From positions 496,001 through 560,000 of the forward strand of contig JAHRBS010000001.1 in the NCBI GenBank assembly GCA_024305745.1: 64,000 bases of DNA, in the 5' to 3' direction. This DNA comes from Polyporus tsugae (taxonomy: Eukaryota; Basidiomycota; Agaricomycetes; Polyporales; Polyporaceae). The notes beneath the pieces are model-generated. The model saw only the letters and a program-made list of their open reading frames with translations, searched no databases and was not told where the DNA came from. Both the position numbers and the translations under genes were made by a program. The stretch's first letter is position 1. Every line of letters starts with the position of its first letter. Positions 25,269-38,200 of the stretch are shown piece by piece.

Positions 25269-25523
25269 TCAGATGGTATGACCGGAGTATGTAGGCGAAA
25301 GCCTAACCTTGGAATCGGACTCGGACTCGGGAACATAGTCGCTATCGAGTCCGTCATCCTCGTCGCCTTCAGGGAAGCCTGGGAAGGGAGAGAACCAATC
25401 CTCTAAGTCATACCCTCGATCGTACTGGGAACCGTTCTCGGACATTTCTGTGCCCGAGTATTCTTCCCCGAGACCGCACAGGTGATCGGTTGGAGTACTC
25501 AATGTTGCAGAGTCCCCGCTCAT
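25269..25523 (-). CDS. possible small acidic protein or exon
   Basis: An open frame from Met 25523 to a stop at 25269 is strikingly acidic (GDEDDGLDSDY, ESESDSK). It lies between the convergent ends of the A4 peptidase and the cation ATPase. No homologue is recognised and a possible donor (AAG-GTTAGG) interrupts its end. It may be untranslated sequence. Confidence 0.2.
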   Translation of the reverse strand: MSGDSATLSTPTDHLCGLGEEYSGTEMSENGSQYDRGYDLEDWFSPFPGFPEGDEDDGLDSDYVPESESDSKVRLSPTYSGHTI

Positions 25524-25791
25524 ACAGACTGCGCACGCAAGCGCAAGACTGACTCTCAGTGCCCCGCTAAAGCCCGAAGGCGCCGTCAAGCGACACCCCC
25601 ATCAACGCACGCGTGCAGCTCCAGCAAGCATAAAGTTAGAGCTGCCGACGTTGCGCCAACGCCCCAGACCGCCAGCGTTTTAAGAAATGTTCCAGATGGG
25701 ATCCAAAAAACCAGGCTCTATATTCTGGTATCCTGTTGTACATTCTTGAATCTACGCTTCGTGAAAGGTCGTACGAGAGATCATGCCGCCA

Positions 25792-28700
25792 TCACCACGC
25801 GACCCTCGCCAGCAGGCTTTTCGGGTATTGCCTGACGATGAGCTTGCGCACCTCGTCCAATCTGTGCGATGAACCAACCGTATCAGCATCATCATCTCGA
25901 GGGATGAACGAGCACGTTCAGGCTCACAGCAGGAGGCCGAGGGCAAACGTGAGGGGTATAAAGAAGAACTCGACTGGGACTGGACGCGTCTGAAATATGC
26001 CGTGACTACGCATAGGACGATGCGGATCAGCCTGTCGGAGTCTGCATCGCCAACACGAAAGGGCGGACTCACAACCACGGAACGTAGTGGAAGAAGATGC
26101 CGATGCATAACGAGGCCCCAGCGCCCGCAAAGACCCACGGATTGGACATCGGCCGGTGTTGCACGATGCTGAGCTTCCGTCCTCGAGTGGCGAAGAGATT
26201 CCTGGAGCGGGATAAGGGGCGGGATGAAAAATGAGGAACAATGGGCGCAACTTCATGATGGAAAGACTCACCCCCATTGCATCAGGATGAGGGTGAAGAA
26301 GTTCACACTCTGCGCCCTGAACAGAAGTTCGTCGGTCAAGCCTGGCCAATTGCCGAACCCGAGTATGAGGTTCGAGAAGGGAACCCCGTTACGTTGGAGA
26401 TACCAGAACGACCTAGACGTCCAACAAACCTTTATAAGCAGTCATATGTGATGCCAAGGTCTCCAATTCCGAGCACTTACATGGACATCGCGCACAGGGA
26501 CTCGAGGATCCCAAGGAATCCGTAGGCGTGTAGCATCAGTCTCCAGTTGACCAAATGCTCTGTCTTGACATTGCGAGGCGGCCTCTTGAGCAGATCCATC
26601 TCTGGAGGCTCTAGACAAAGGCTCAGAGCCGGCAAGACATCGGTCTACGAAAAAGGTAGGGATTTGCTCAAGACAGACATGACTGACAGTGCATACCGCG
26701 ACGCAGATGATAATCATTCTACCAGGGTGTCGTCAGCTCGTAAGCAAATTGGACACAAAGCTTGGACAACGTACTGAATGTTGCTGAGCAACTGAGGCAC
26801 GCCGATTAGGACATTCGACATGATTGGCACGAGCTCGGAGAAACTGTAAGTCCATTAGCGACGCCCCGTGAACATATTGCATAGTTGTTCACCTTCCAGC
26901 GGGTATGAGGTATAGCACAGTCTTCTTGAGGTTGTCGAACACCAGCCGACCATATTCGAGACCAACGAGGATCGCCGAAAAGTCGTCCAGCAAGACCATA
27001 TCCGCGGCCTCCCTAGCGACGTCCGAGCCGTCTCCCATGGCGATGCCGCCTGGTAAGCATGTAATTAATTAATATCACGCCATCCATGGCAAGACACCAC
27101 CCACAGTCTGCAGCCTTCAGCGAGGGCGCGTCGTTCACCCCATCGCCGGTCATCGCGACGACACAACCCCGCCTCTTGAATTCGTTCACGATCCGGAGCT
27201 TCTGCTCTGGCGTCGTGCGTGCGAAAACGATCTCCTCGTACTTACACAGCTGGTCGACTTGAACGGGATCAAGCCCCTCGAGCTCCGGCCCGGTGATGAC
27301 GATGCTCTGCGGCGCCTCAGACTCGACAGAGGAGAGGTCTGCGAAATGGTGGATGCGGTCCGCGTTGGTGACAATGCCTGCACGCGCAGCGATGGCTACC
27401 GAAGTCGTAGGATGGTCACCTGCAACATAACAGCGTTCAGACGACGCCTCATGAACGACGTGTCACGATGCCCACCTGTGACGATAAAGAAGCGAATTCC
27501 AGCCCCCCGACAGGTCTTGACGACGTGCAGAATGCTCGGCTTCAGCGGGTCGATGAGCCCGACCATGCCGACGATGATCAGGTCGTCGCGGAGCGCCTCG
27601 ACCAGCTCCCCAAACTCCTCCGACGATGGGTCCGCACCTTTGGGTATCTCGGCTTCCCGGACGACCCTGCGCGCGAGGAGCAAGACGCGCTGCCCATCGC
27701 GAGCCCACTTCTCCTGTACGCGCGTCATCCGCTCGATCTCGCCCTGGGAGAGCGGGATCGGCCCGCCGCCCTGAGGGTCCAGAGTGAACTTGCAGCACGG
27801 CAGGAGGATCTCGGGCGCGCCCTTGACGACGAGCAGGGAGTCCGGGGGGGTGAAGCTGTCCCAAGCCGCCATGGGTGCTGGCGTCTTGGGGCCGGCCGCG
27901 GCTTTGAAGAGCTTGAGCATGTACTTGTTCTGCGTGCCCGATCGGCCATCAGCGCCGCTCCGAAAGTAGACACGTCGCACCACTTCACCTTCGAGTTGAA
28001 GTTGATCTTGAATATTTCCGTCCACTGGTCGCGCAAGGAGTCCACCGAGATTATCGCATCCGAGAATCGCAGGACAGCGACGTCTGGATGGTTGCGAGTG
28101 AGATGTGGGAAGTGGGTAAATAATCTCGAGCACTACCTGTCTCGTTCCCCATGATGGACCTCCCGGATCCGTCTTCCTGTCCCGCACCAACGATCGCGGA
28201 GTTGCACAACCCGCCGACGGCAACAACTTGCGAAAGATTCGCTGCGGCCTCAGGCGTAGCATCTGTGAGGGTAGCGCTGAAGGTTTCAGACTCGAACTCG
28301 ACGTTGTTGACTGCTACGTTGATAACGTGCATCTTGTTCTGGGTCAGAGTGCCTGTCTTGTCCTACAACTCGGAAGGTTAGCTGTGCAGGGGGGGTTGGA
28401 ATTAACAAAACTTACAGAACACAAGACGTTCACTGCGCCCAAAGTCTCGACAATGACCAACGACCTGGTGCATGGGAGAGTTAACGACTGCAGATGACTG
28501 CACCAAATGACACTTACTTGCAGAGGACCTTGTGTTGACTGAGTGTATGCGCTACCTTAGCGATGGACAGAGTGACGGCGAGTGGCCTGGCAGATGCGTT
28601 AAGACAGCACTGAAGTTGAGATCAGATCCGAGACCTTACAACCCATCCGGCAAGAAGGCGACTAGGAACAGCGAATTAGATGCATGCCTCGACTTAATAT

Positions 28701-30204
28701 AGCTCTGAATTTGCTCACCCATGATGGAGACGATATCGATGAGCAAGCCAGAAACATTGATGTAGGACGGGAAGGAACGTCTCAGCCTAACGGATCCTTA
28801 TAAGCAGGGTGAATAAGTAATACTCGAAGAGACGTACCATGTGGCCCAAAGAATGACGAGCAGGACAGCAATAGCGGTCGCCAGGGAGGCGATGAGCATG
28901 ACCAAGAACAAGACCTCCCGTTGCAGGGTCGTCATTCCCGACGACTCCATTGAAGAAAGCTTTGCGATCCGCCCACTAGACGAAGAAAGGATAACTCGAA
29001 GTCAGCATTGTCTCGCAAAGTTGAGGATATTTCATACGCACAAGACAGCATTGTCTCCGGTCTGGATAACCAAGCCTACACCGGAACCACTGACGCAATG
29101 GGTTCCCTGCAACGCGATGTTCTTGGTCTAAGAGCACGGTCAGCATCCCTTGTATGTGAGCAGAAAGTACGGAAACTCCACCTCAAGGAAGTTCTTGGTC
29201 GTTGCGTCAACTCTGCCGGCGACAGGCTCGCTCTGAAATTTACGTTAAGCCGTGAGTTGAGTGGCAAAAAGAAATCTATGGCCACCCTACCTCTCCAGTA
29301 ATGATGCTGCGGTCAAACCTCAGATCCCAGCTGACCTGAATGAGCCTCAAGTCGGCTGGAACCTTCTCGCCCAAGCCGATATAAACGAGATCGCCGTTCA
29401 CGAGCTCCGATGCCGGAAGCTTGACTTTATTACCGTCTCTGAGGATGACGACATCAGAGGGAAGCATGTCCTTAATGGAGGACATGACCCTGGACGTCGA
29501 AAAGTCCTGCCAAGCATTGAAGGCCCCCTGGAAGAAGAGGACGATAAGGAGCACGACACCCAGTGCCAAGTTGGAAATCTGAGGGTCGGGTTCGCCGAGA
29601 GGCTTCCTGTCGGATAGAGTCGTATAGCATCCAAAATGAACGGGGATCTGCGCGAACGTACCAGGAAACAAAGCACAATATGCTAGCTACGAGGAGGAGA
29701 CTTCCGAATCCGCCGAGAATCCACTCGAGAAGCTTGCGCAGGATGTTGCGCCTCGGCGGGGAGATGACATTTTTCCCGGAGTCCTGCTGGCGGCGTTGGA
29801 CCTGTGCGCTGTCGAGCCCGGTTTGTGGTGAAACGCTGAGCCGTTGGAGGGCCTCGTCCACAGAGATGGTGTGCCAGTCTAGAGAGATGAGATCTGCAGG
29901 CTTGTGGTGAGCACATAGTATCACGCATATAGCCTACGTCACAACCAGTACCTTTGACGGTGTTGCTGCGAATGGCTGCAGACACCCCTGATGCAGCTTC
30001 CTCGGGAGACGTACGCGTCTCGACGTGGATGCTGAGGGTCCGAAACTCGGTGGTCAAGCGAGGAGCCACCTCAGCAGTGGCGACATGTGTCGCGGGGGGA
30101 GAGCGGGGGCGATCATGATCGTCGAGCTCTAAGGTGACATGGGCGACATATGTGTCTTTCGTTGACTGGGCCTTGAGGTCGAGAGTGGTTGGGGAAGACG
30201 ACAT
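25792..30204 (-). CDS. type IIC P-type cation ATPase (Na+,K+-ATPase alpha-like)
   Basis: Membrane cation pump of the animal Na,K/H,K-ATPase-like group found in some fungi. The gene is split into about 22 exons; well-supported ones include 30204-29952, 29893-29662, 29606-29291, 29232-29182, 29127-29042, 28975-28838, 28661-28640 (22 nt), 28362-28137, 27929-27476, 27419-27105, 27049-26893, 26718-26697 (22 nt), 26644-26481, 26412-26272 and 25861-25792. About 1060 residues. Seen in order: actuator ITGESEP, M4 VAFLPDGLP, phosphorylation site [10 protein letters not shown], nucleotide-binding KGAPEILL, hinge [11 protein letters not shown]5 [21 protein letters not shown] and the C-terminal tail [16 protein letters not shown]. 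In M4 the usual P-E-G-L reads P-D-G-L. The join between 26073 and 25989 does not close in frame with standard sites and is unresolved. The antiporter gene lies just upstream on the same strand. Confidence 0.9.
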
Positions 30205-30911
30205 TCCAGGAGCGACAGAAAGCCGAGGTAGAGGTCACGGCCGCCTCCAGCAGTGCAGGAGTGGCTCCTTTATACTACTGCCTCCAAGGAAACTCCGCCG
30301 CCAACGCACGGGCCACAAACCGCACCGCGTATCGTTGTATGCGGCTGGGCAGACGACAAGCGCGACGGCCGTTGTGCTGTGACAGAATGTGGGCCTTCGG
30401 ACGAGGGTGATTGGTTCGTCAGAAAGGTTGGCGACCAAATTGGGCTCTGGGCGGAATAAGCGCCCATGTGGAAGGGGCCGGCCAGGCTGAGCTATCTTGA
30501 ATTCATAGCGTAGTCGGTTCAATATTATCCGTTCTCCGGCCCACAGTGACCAACAGAGACGGCGCGCGACCGTCTGACCGTCTCCATCCGCACAAGAAGA
30601 CTCAGATACGAGGTGGCGGAACACTCGTTTCTATTTATTCGGTCTCTTCAATACACATAGCACCAACATATGAGGAAAACCAAGTGCCCCAGTCCGCGCC
30701 TTCCAATCCCAAGAACTAGCACACTGACCGGCCAGCTCTACAGTCGCATTTCCTTCCCCAGCACGCCGTCCTCGTGCCGCTCGCACCTTTCGCACAGCTG
30801 CCAGTGTGTGTCTAGAGTTTCATGTCCCAAGATTCGCGTCGTGGCCGTTCAGCTCCACTGGGCCACGCACTCCCCACCCGATGCTACTCCCCTTTCCCCG
30901 CGGGAGTTGTG

Positions 30912-33783
30912 TCATCGAGCAACCTTGGCGTTCGCTGTCTGTCTCTGAATGACCTTTCCCCCGCTCGTCCCATTCCCTGCCATTCTCCCTGCCAGAGTGG
31001 TTTGACCGTAGCCAGCATCGCTCGATGGAAGCCGCTCGACAGCGTCTACTCCGACGTGGCAGGCTGGCTTGACTTGTAGAGGTACTTTCTGGCCGCCGCC
31101 AGTCCTAGTTGGGAGGCTACGCGCGACGTTTCGGACGACCGCTAGGTCATCAGCAGTCAACCAGGCCGTACGAGGGAGCGCTGGAGTGTGTGAGCCCTCG
31201 GCGGAACCTTCTGCGCTCGAGTACGTCGACCTTGGAGTCTGTGCGCCAGAGGGGACTTGCTCTCCTGCGAGGTCTTCGCTTCCCACAAAGCGGAGGGAGC
31301 GACCAGATCGTGCTGCGCTCTGCTCGCGTCCACGAACGCTTGCCCGGGGTGGCGCGCGAAGTCCTCTGCTTCCACTTGAGGGCCCGTCGATCGATCCCAC
31401 GTTCACTCCCTCGTTCTTGTAGAGCTCAGGCCCTGCCGCTACCGCTGCTACTGTGGGAGCCTGCCTCGAACACCTCAGCATGTCGTGACGCATTGCGGAG
31501 TGAGTGAGTATTCACGCACGAGCATGTCCTTGGTACGTGGTGAGGGCGACTGGCGGGAAGGAACTTGAACGTCCACGACGATAACTTCAGGAACGGCGAG
31601 CTCGTTCTCCAACGACCCTCCGCCTGTCTTTTCCTCGCTGTCGGACCCCATTACCGACTCTACCCGGCCAACGTCCCGCTCGACGTCCCTGTGATAGGCA
31701 GCCCGGGTTCCCGTCCTGCCCTCGCTCACAGAGTCGCGGCGAATGCCGATCAGCCAGTCGGGAGGCGTGTTTCCGTTTCCGCGCCGCGACGTCCAGGTTC
31801 TTGTGAGGGTTAAAGTTCGCGCCCCGATGTCGCGCCCGTAGCAGAGGAACGGGATGGACAACCCATCTGCCCCGTTGGGTCAGTGGGGGCATCGTGAAGG
31901 TCTACAGAGCACGAGAGACATACGGACGATGATGGAGCACAACACCACGAAGGCTACAATCGTCTGCAGCGTGGCGGCGAGGACTTCAGCTTGGCCTTGT
32001 GGTGGCGATTGGGGCGCAGGCAGCTCGGTTACTGCGAGTGTGGACACAAAAATCGCGCCGACGCCCATCTAGCGATGATTCAGCAACGGCGCCGAAGGTG
32101 TAAAAATACCCATGCGATATCCGGATAAACTCACCGGACCTGTGCAGAGCGTCAGTCGCAAGGTCAACAACTGAGCTAAAGCAGCAGTGTACGAACCGAA
32201 ATGACCCGTAAACAAGGCGTCCCGCCACGAGTGGATCTCCGGCACCCACTTGTAGAGCAGAAGAAGCGGTGGAATGCGGCGCAGAAGCAGCACGGCGATG
32301 ACGAGGACGACCAAGCGCCACGGCGTGATCCCCAGCTCGGGCGCGTTGAACATGTTGAACGGCATCCACGCGCCGATGTACACGAAGCAGCCGCAGTTGA
32401 GCAGGAGGTCGATCACGGTGAAAAAGATTTGGTCGTGCGTCTCTGTTTTGAAGTGCCCGTCCCAGTTGATTGCTGACCCTGTGAAGATTGAGATGGTTAG
32501 ATGGATGTAGCTATCAATGTGGCGTGGCGGCTCACCTGCAGCGAATGCAGCCAGAAGGTCGTCGCTGCCAATCGTTCGCGCAATTCCAATGGTGAACAGC
32601 GCGAGTGCCAAGTATTGCGCAACATAGGACTCGCGGTCTATGAGACCACGTCTCTGAGACATCTTGAGCAAGCGAGAGAACATCGTTCCTGGTCGGGGGG
32701 TTCGCAGTGATATTAATGAAGCATTAGATTCGCCCGGCAGAGCAGGAAGTCTGATCGAGGGATAGTAACTCACCTAGTACAGCACCGATGACTGTCCCTA
32801 GGATCACCTGGTCTACAGTTCGTTTAGCGACTGCGCGCACAAATTTCGAGTACTCCACACTTACACACCCAGCCTACCAAAAACCACTTGCCAAAGGCAA
32901 CGCTCAACGAGCTCTCCAAGGTAAGGTACATGGAGATGCTCAGGAAAGGATATGCGAGGCCATCGTTTGCAGCGGATTCGGCGGAGATGATGTGTCGCAG
33001 AGGTTGGCGGACATGTTGGTTGGCGTACTTCCCGCCTGCACATAGCGTCAAAAAATATACCAGAGCTAATACCGGTGTACGCACCGACAATTGCAGCCGA
33101 GATGATGGGGTCCGTGGGCGTCAAACAGGCCGCTATGACCAGTGCGGAGACAAAGCTGAGAGATGGGAACAGGGCGAAAATAACGGCTAAAGGGGTGTTC
33201 GCATTGAGCATGTACAATGGTAGAAGGGGACTAGATGCAAGATGTCTCACCTGCTACTACAATCCAGCCGAAAGCCATGGTGGGCACCACCACGACAAGA
33301 AGACTCTTAGCCCGATCTAATAGATATGACTCGGGAAGGTCAACGCCGATGGCAAAGAGACCGGCGGCGAGGGTGATACGCATGACTTCAAGCGTAGTGC
33401 CATTCAGGTCGCCACCCCATGAACGCGGATTGAAAATGTCGAAGCCGTAGGGGCCGAAAATGATGCCACAGGTGGTGCCCAGGATCACCTCATTGACGTA
33501 AAGCTGGTCGCGGTCAGACGGTGACGATGAGTCGGAGTCGTCCTGGCGTACCTTTTCCCTCACGAAAAGTGAAACCATACTAAACTATGCCGTCCAGTCA
33601 GTTACGAATGGGGAAAGCAAGCCGGCATCCTGGGAGATCGCTTTGAGAAATGGGCTGCCTACCGCGACGGCAAATCCTCCCAGAGCTATGTATGCTAATC
33701 CTGGGTCGGTCACCTGAAAACAAATCAGTACTCTAGTTCAAGAATCAAGAGAGCACACGAACTTGAAGGAGGTCCAAATGCAT
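30912..33783 (-). CDS. plasma-membrane Na+/H+ antiporter, CPA1 Nha1-like
   Basis: Exchanges Na+ or K+ for H+ at the plasma membrane. Exons (minus): 33783-33763, 33713-33663, 33584-33251, 33186-33085, 33035-32869, 32807-32774, 32688-32536, 32478-32197, 32139-32135 (5-nt micro-exon), 32068-31924, 31866-31520, 31460-30912; 2190 nt, 729 residues. The N-terminus MHLDLLQVTDPGLAYIALGG is typical of Nha1. Further motifs: CLTPTDPIISAA (ion-binding region), ISAESAANDGLAYPF, GSAINWDGHF, HFGPMGVGAIF and HGLSIPFLCYG, within about 12 membrane segments. The ~300-residue hydrophilic C-terminal tail is acidic and Ser/Gly-rich. Every exon phase closes only with the 5-nt exon included. Confidence 0.92.
32135..32139 (-). 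other. 5-nt micro-exon in the Na+/H+ antiporter gene
   Basis: GTCCG (minus strand) lies between a GCACAG acceptor and a GTGAGT donor; flanking introns are 57 and 66 nt. With it the join reads TTC-GGT-CCG-ATG-GGC, Phe-Gly-Pro-Met-Gly, the conserved loop of the antiporter. Without it the frame is lost immediately. Confidence 0.85.
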
Positions 33784-34440
33784 GGGGCTTGACAGTATTG
33801 ACGATTCGATCCGCGGCTGGAAATTCAAGAGAGGTGGGTGTGCGGTTAGTCGCAGACGTAGGGCAAGTTTGGAGGTGAGTACATCCCCGTCGCATTGGCG
33901 GCTATATGGCACTGAGGAGTACCAGTGCATGTTGGGCATGTGTTCCAACCGGAGTCGAAGAACGCGTCTTTGAACTTTCGACGTTAGACGGGGAAATCCA
34001 ACAACGGACATGGTGTCCCTGCTTACGTCGAAAACACCTTTCTAGTCCACCACGGCCTCAGCACTGGAGGCACATGGTCGATAAGATCTCCAGAAAACAC
34101 TCATATGAAGGCTTCCTGCTGGCGAGACCGTGTCAGAGTCGTGGCAAAATCCGCTACGTCGGCGCATGGGGCATTGCAATAGACCAAAAAAGTGTTGAAA
34201 AGGCAGTAATATCCCGAAGTAAGTACAAGGCCCTACATTGTTGGTCGGCGTTCGCCTTCGAAGGAAACTGCGCCGAGTTGTTGCCGGCCGCCTCAAGGGA
34301 TCCAAGCGTCAACCTCGTTGCCCACCTCGGCCGCGGCGTTTCAAGTAGCCACGATATTGACATTCCATACCGTCGCGCACACCAAGGTCCGTCCCTGCGA
34401 AGATAGCAAATAGCAGTGAATAGTCTAAGACCTAATATAT
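33784..34440. other. upstream region of the antiporter gene
   Basis: Promoter side of the antiporter and 3' side of the pyruvate carrier gene, both on the minus strand. No coding sequence is supported. Confidence 0.4.
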
Positions 34441-35223
34441 TCAAGCAGTAGTCTTGGTAGCATCAGATTTCTGCGCCGCTGCAGGGCCCATAGCAGCAAA
34501 GTACTTCGCGACAGGGTCCTCTTGCGTCCGCTGATAACTGTTGATAAACGCGCACTCAGACAAGCGTTAGGCGAAGGAAGTGGATGGAGCGTACTGCCAG
34601 ATACGACCCAACTGGCCCAATCCCGTTGACCCGACGAAGAAGTTGACCTGCAGAGAGCAGTCAAGGCACACTCGCAGAGCAGACAGAAAGACACGCACAG
34701 CAGCCAAGCTGTAATTAATTGGTGTGATGACGAGGGAGTACCGCACCCAAATGAACCCCGTTGCGGCAAGGGCTGTCGGACAAGGTGGCGCACAACGGAG
34801 GGACCAGGATCACCATACGAAGGCAAGGCGACATCGTCGTGTGCGCATACGTCAGCCGGGTCGGCACAAGGAAAGTGAGTGTTTGCACGCACCCAAATTT
34901 TGAGAAACGCTGAGCTTGTCTGCCGGGCGCGAAAGGTCCTTCAACCCCGCCGCGACCAAACACCACTTCATCATCGGCGCCCAGAAAAAGACTGTCTTCG
35001 GGCCTACACACGCGAAGGTCCACGTTGCAAGGGGGTAAAACAGTGTTGAAGAGACAGGCGCATATAGTGGGTGCAGGCCGAAAGGGAGACCATGGAATTG
35101 TTCGTTTTCAGTCAGACGCAGATCATGCGTATATGAAGTTATAAACCAAGTCATCGTACCTGCTGGGTGGTTCATGAAAGCCTGAAACTTCGAAGCTCCT
35201 GCAGAGGCCGCTGCTCCCGACAT
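34441..35223 (-). CDS. mitochondrial pyruvate carrier subunit, MPC2-like
   Basis: Small inner-membrane protein that imports pyruvate as a heterodimer. Exons (minus): 35223-35160, 35003-34893, 34772-34699, 34647-34595, 34537-34441; 399 nt, 132 residues, the usual size. Motifs: FMNHPAGPKTVFFWAPMMKW, LVAAGLKDLSRPADKLS, ATGFIWVRYSLVITPINYSL, VNFFVGSTGLGQLGR. Two to three hydrophobic segments are evident. The match to the MPC2 branch (WAPxxKW, IWxRYSxVIxPxN) is clear by eye. Confidence 0.93.
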
Positions 35224-38200
35224 TCTGGAGGTGTAGAGTACGTCTAGTTGGTGGCAAGGTGGTGGTGGATGGAAGGAACGGGGTGGGACAAGGCCGATCG
35301 GACGAGGGCAACGGGGTGGGGGTGGGGCGATTTGGCTGTGGAGGCCGTTAAGCGCTGGCATGGAGGACTAGGAGCGCCCAACAGTCCCACGCCTTTGCGA
35401 TGCTCTCGTCATCGTGCATGAGTGACTCGTTTGTTCAAAATCTATGCTCAGCGCCCTGTCAGCGCCCGAACCTCGCTGTATAACTAACTCACGCCCTTAC
35501 AAAAACCAGTTCCACAGTTGAACATTAACTGAGCTCCCGACGTCAGTAGGTCCTATAATTCTACGCAGGTCGAGATATAACCCTCGTCCAAACGTTAACG
35601 TTGCTTTGATTTAGATTTTTTGAGCTGGCCGTGACTAGTCAGGCCGGTTCGCTATCGCAGTCCAAGAGGAGGGTTTTCGATGGACAGATGGACAGCCAAG
35701 TCCCTTTCATGCACCCACGGGCCCACGCGTACACTCTTGACGAATTCTGCAGGCTGCCAGTGGTCATCAGACATGGTCTAGTACGCAGTATGCCGAACGC
35801 TTGCTTATAGCATGATGCAAAACTGACGGCCTCCATGAAAGAATCCACACGGCCGCAAGCCTCGCTGTTCTCGAAGCCCCATCCGAACGCCACCAATGCA
35901 GCGATGGAAACTATTCGACCAATGAGGTGCATTACCGGCTTCAAGTTGGCCATTTTGGCGTCACGAGGGCTCGATGGGTATCTCCATGTAAGTCGTACCT
36001 GTCAATCAGAGCTCAGACGTGAGGATGTCGATGCTGCTCTCGCGAACAAACAGATGCTTCCCTACGCCTGGCCCGCTCGAGTAGCGATCGGGTGCAATCC
36101 ATTTACACTGGCGGCGCCACGGTAAACACCGTGCCAACGGTTTGTTGAAAAGCGCTTTGTGGTGATTGCATGTTCGTTGATGGGACTGGAAGTCACTGGA
36201 TGTCGAGCCACAGCTCTCAAGGGGGATAGACCTGTGAGGTTGGAAAATGGACGTACCGTCTCACAGACGTCGACATATGGTAAACATGGTGGTTATACTC
36301 ACTATTTCCGAGCGCCTCGGCGCGACGAAGGACCCATCCTATTCTTGGGTCATGGAGCATTCAATTAGGTGGCGTGCTACAGAACTTCCCTCCGCGTTCT
36401 CCCACTGTTGCTGTATTCGCTTTTCTGTTGCGAACCCCATCAAAGGTACCACCAGCTGTCCCTTAGATCCGCGCTTTCACATTTTTGTGCCTGCTCCTTC
36501 CTACTTATCGCACCATTCGCGCCTGACACGGCAGCTGAATTTATCCCGATGGGTATTGTGTAGCCGACAAGGATGGGTTACAGCGCTAACCAAGGACGTT
36601 TTATATAGCTTGACAAATGCACGGTGTTGGCATCATCCGGCGAGAGCTTCTGTTCTATGTAACATTGTAAGTCTCCCTGGCCGATCGCGAATGGAGACCA
36701 CGTTATTTATGTAAGCTTCTTCGATTTCTTGACCTTCCATCTGCTGACTTTTGATTTCTCCCAGGATGGAACTCTCGGATACTCTGTTGCCCGCTACGCG
36801 TTATCCGGCACACCGCCCCTTACTACCACAGGCTGGCTTGGATCAGTTGTCCACGGACGTCGTTCTCGCCAGGCTCGCCTACATTAGCTAACAAGGGGAG
36901 CTGCAGACAGGCACCCTCCGCGGCATGTTGCTCCGATGTCTGCGGTACGCAGAGGGCAACACATCGGGTGTTCCTGCCGCCCCTGCGCCTGTCTTCGATA
37001 TGGTAATTCTTCACACCGGTTTGTCAGTTTACCTGCGCTACTACACCCGCATAGGGTCGAATATCTTCCCAGCGCGTTCCGCGGGCTGCGCCGGACCCAA
37101 CGGCTGCGTTCACAAGCATGGCCACCAGATGCAGCATCATGATTTCGGACGCATTTCCCATCTGCGGGCCCCGCCACCTGCGCGCGCGTGCGACAAAGCG
37201 GCTCATATTCTGTCCAGGCTCCACCGAGCTCGAGCGTATAAAAGATGCGCAACGGAAGGGACAAACGGCCAGCGAACACAACACGCCCAACTCAGCTCCC
37301 CTCTCATCTGGGTTTCGGGTGCTGACACGCACCACTATCATCGAGCCGGACCCAGTGCTCAAGCTCTTGCTTTGCATGTCGCCTAGGGGCACGGCTCAGG
37401 TTCGCGCTGTTGCGGAAGCGGCAATCCCTGGCAGTCTTTGGACACCACTACTCGACCTGCGAGCATCACCGCGAGTGTGCGGTGGGGTCGTGTTCGTGTT
37501 GTGGCGGCCGCAAGGATTGTCAGGGTACGGCTTCCGCACCAGACGGCCTTCGTGCACCTGCATGCGTGGCTGGGGCTGACTCTGCCTCCGCAAGGTGCTC
37601 TCGCCGGCGCGTGCACTTCTCGCTGCGTCGTGCGGGCGCATCATTTGGGACATCTCATCTGTAGCACTGTATATTATATCTCTCTTGGCCTGATTGGAAT
37701 GTAATTTGTATGTGGTGCTTCACGATGCAATTAGATCGGCTTGCGGTTCTCATACGGTGAATTTAAGGACTACTTATTCGTAGGGACAACAAGGCCTTGC
37801 ATCCGTTGGTGCGATCCGTCCGTGTGTTCCGATATCGGTACATGACTATAGAATGGGCGCATCATCATGCGGCGTCCTTCAGATAGCGCCAACCGATGGT
37901 CGGAGCACGATGACTGATGACATTTCGAACGACATTTCGAACGTTGGGATACTTACATGCATAGTCCGACCCGGCATGTTATTCGGCGCGGTGATACCGG
38001 CTTCCGTATTTGCGATCTGGCGGCAGCTTTCCTTTGTATTGGACCAGTACGGTATAGGCGACGGACAATGTTGCAGTTACTAGTTGACATACATTATATG
38101 ATTATAGTTTATCCCAGACTCCAGCAGAATCCGGACACCGCCACTGGACCGTGCACTGTTTTCCCTATATTCCATTTCCAAATTATGACCATCATCACAT

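Noticed and set aside
27463..28154. Long overlapping frames on both strands in the ATPase nucleotide-binding region
   Set aside because: They are shadows of the 27929-27476 exon, which carries the KGAPEILL and TGD-type motifs.
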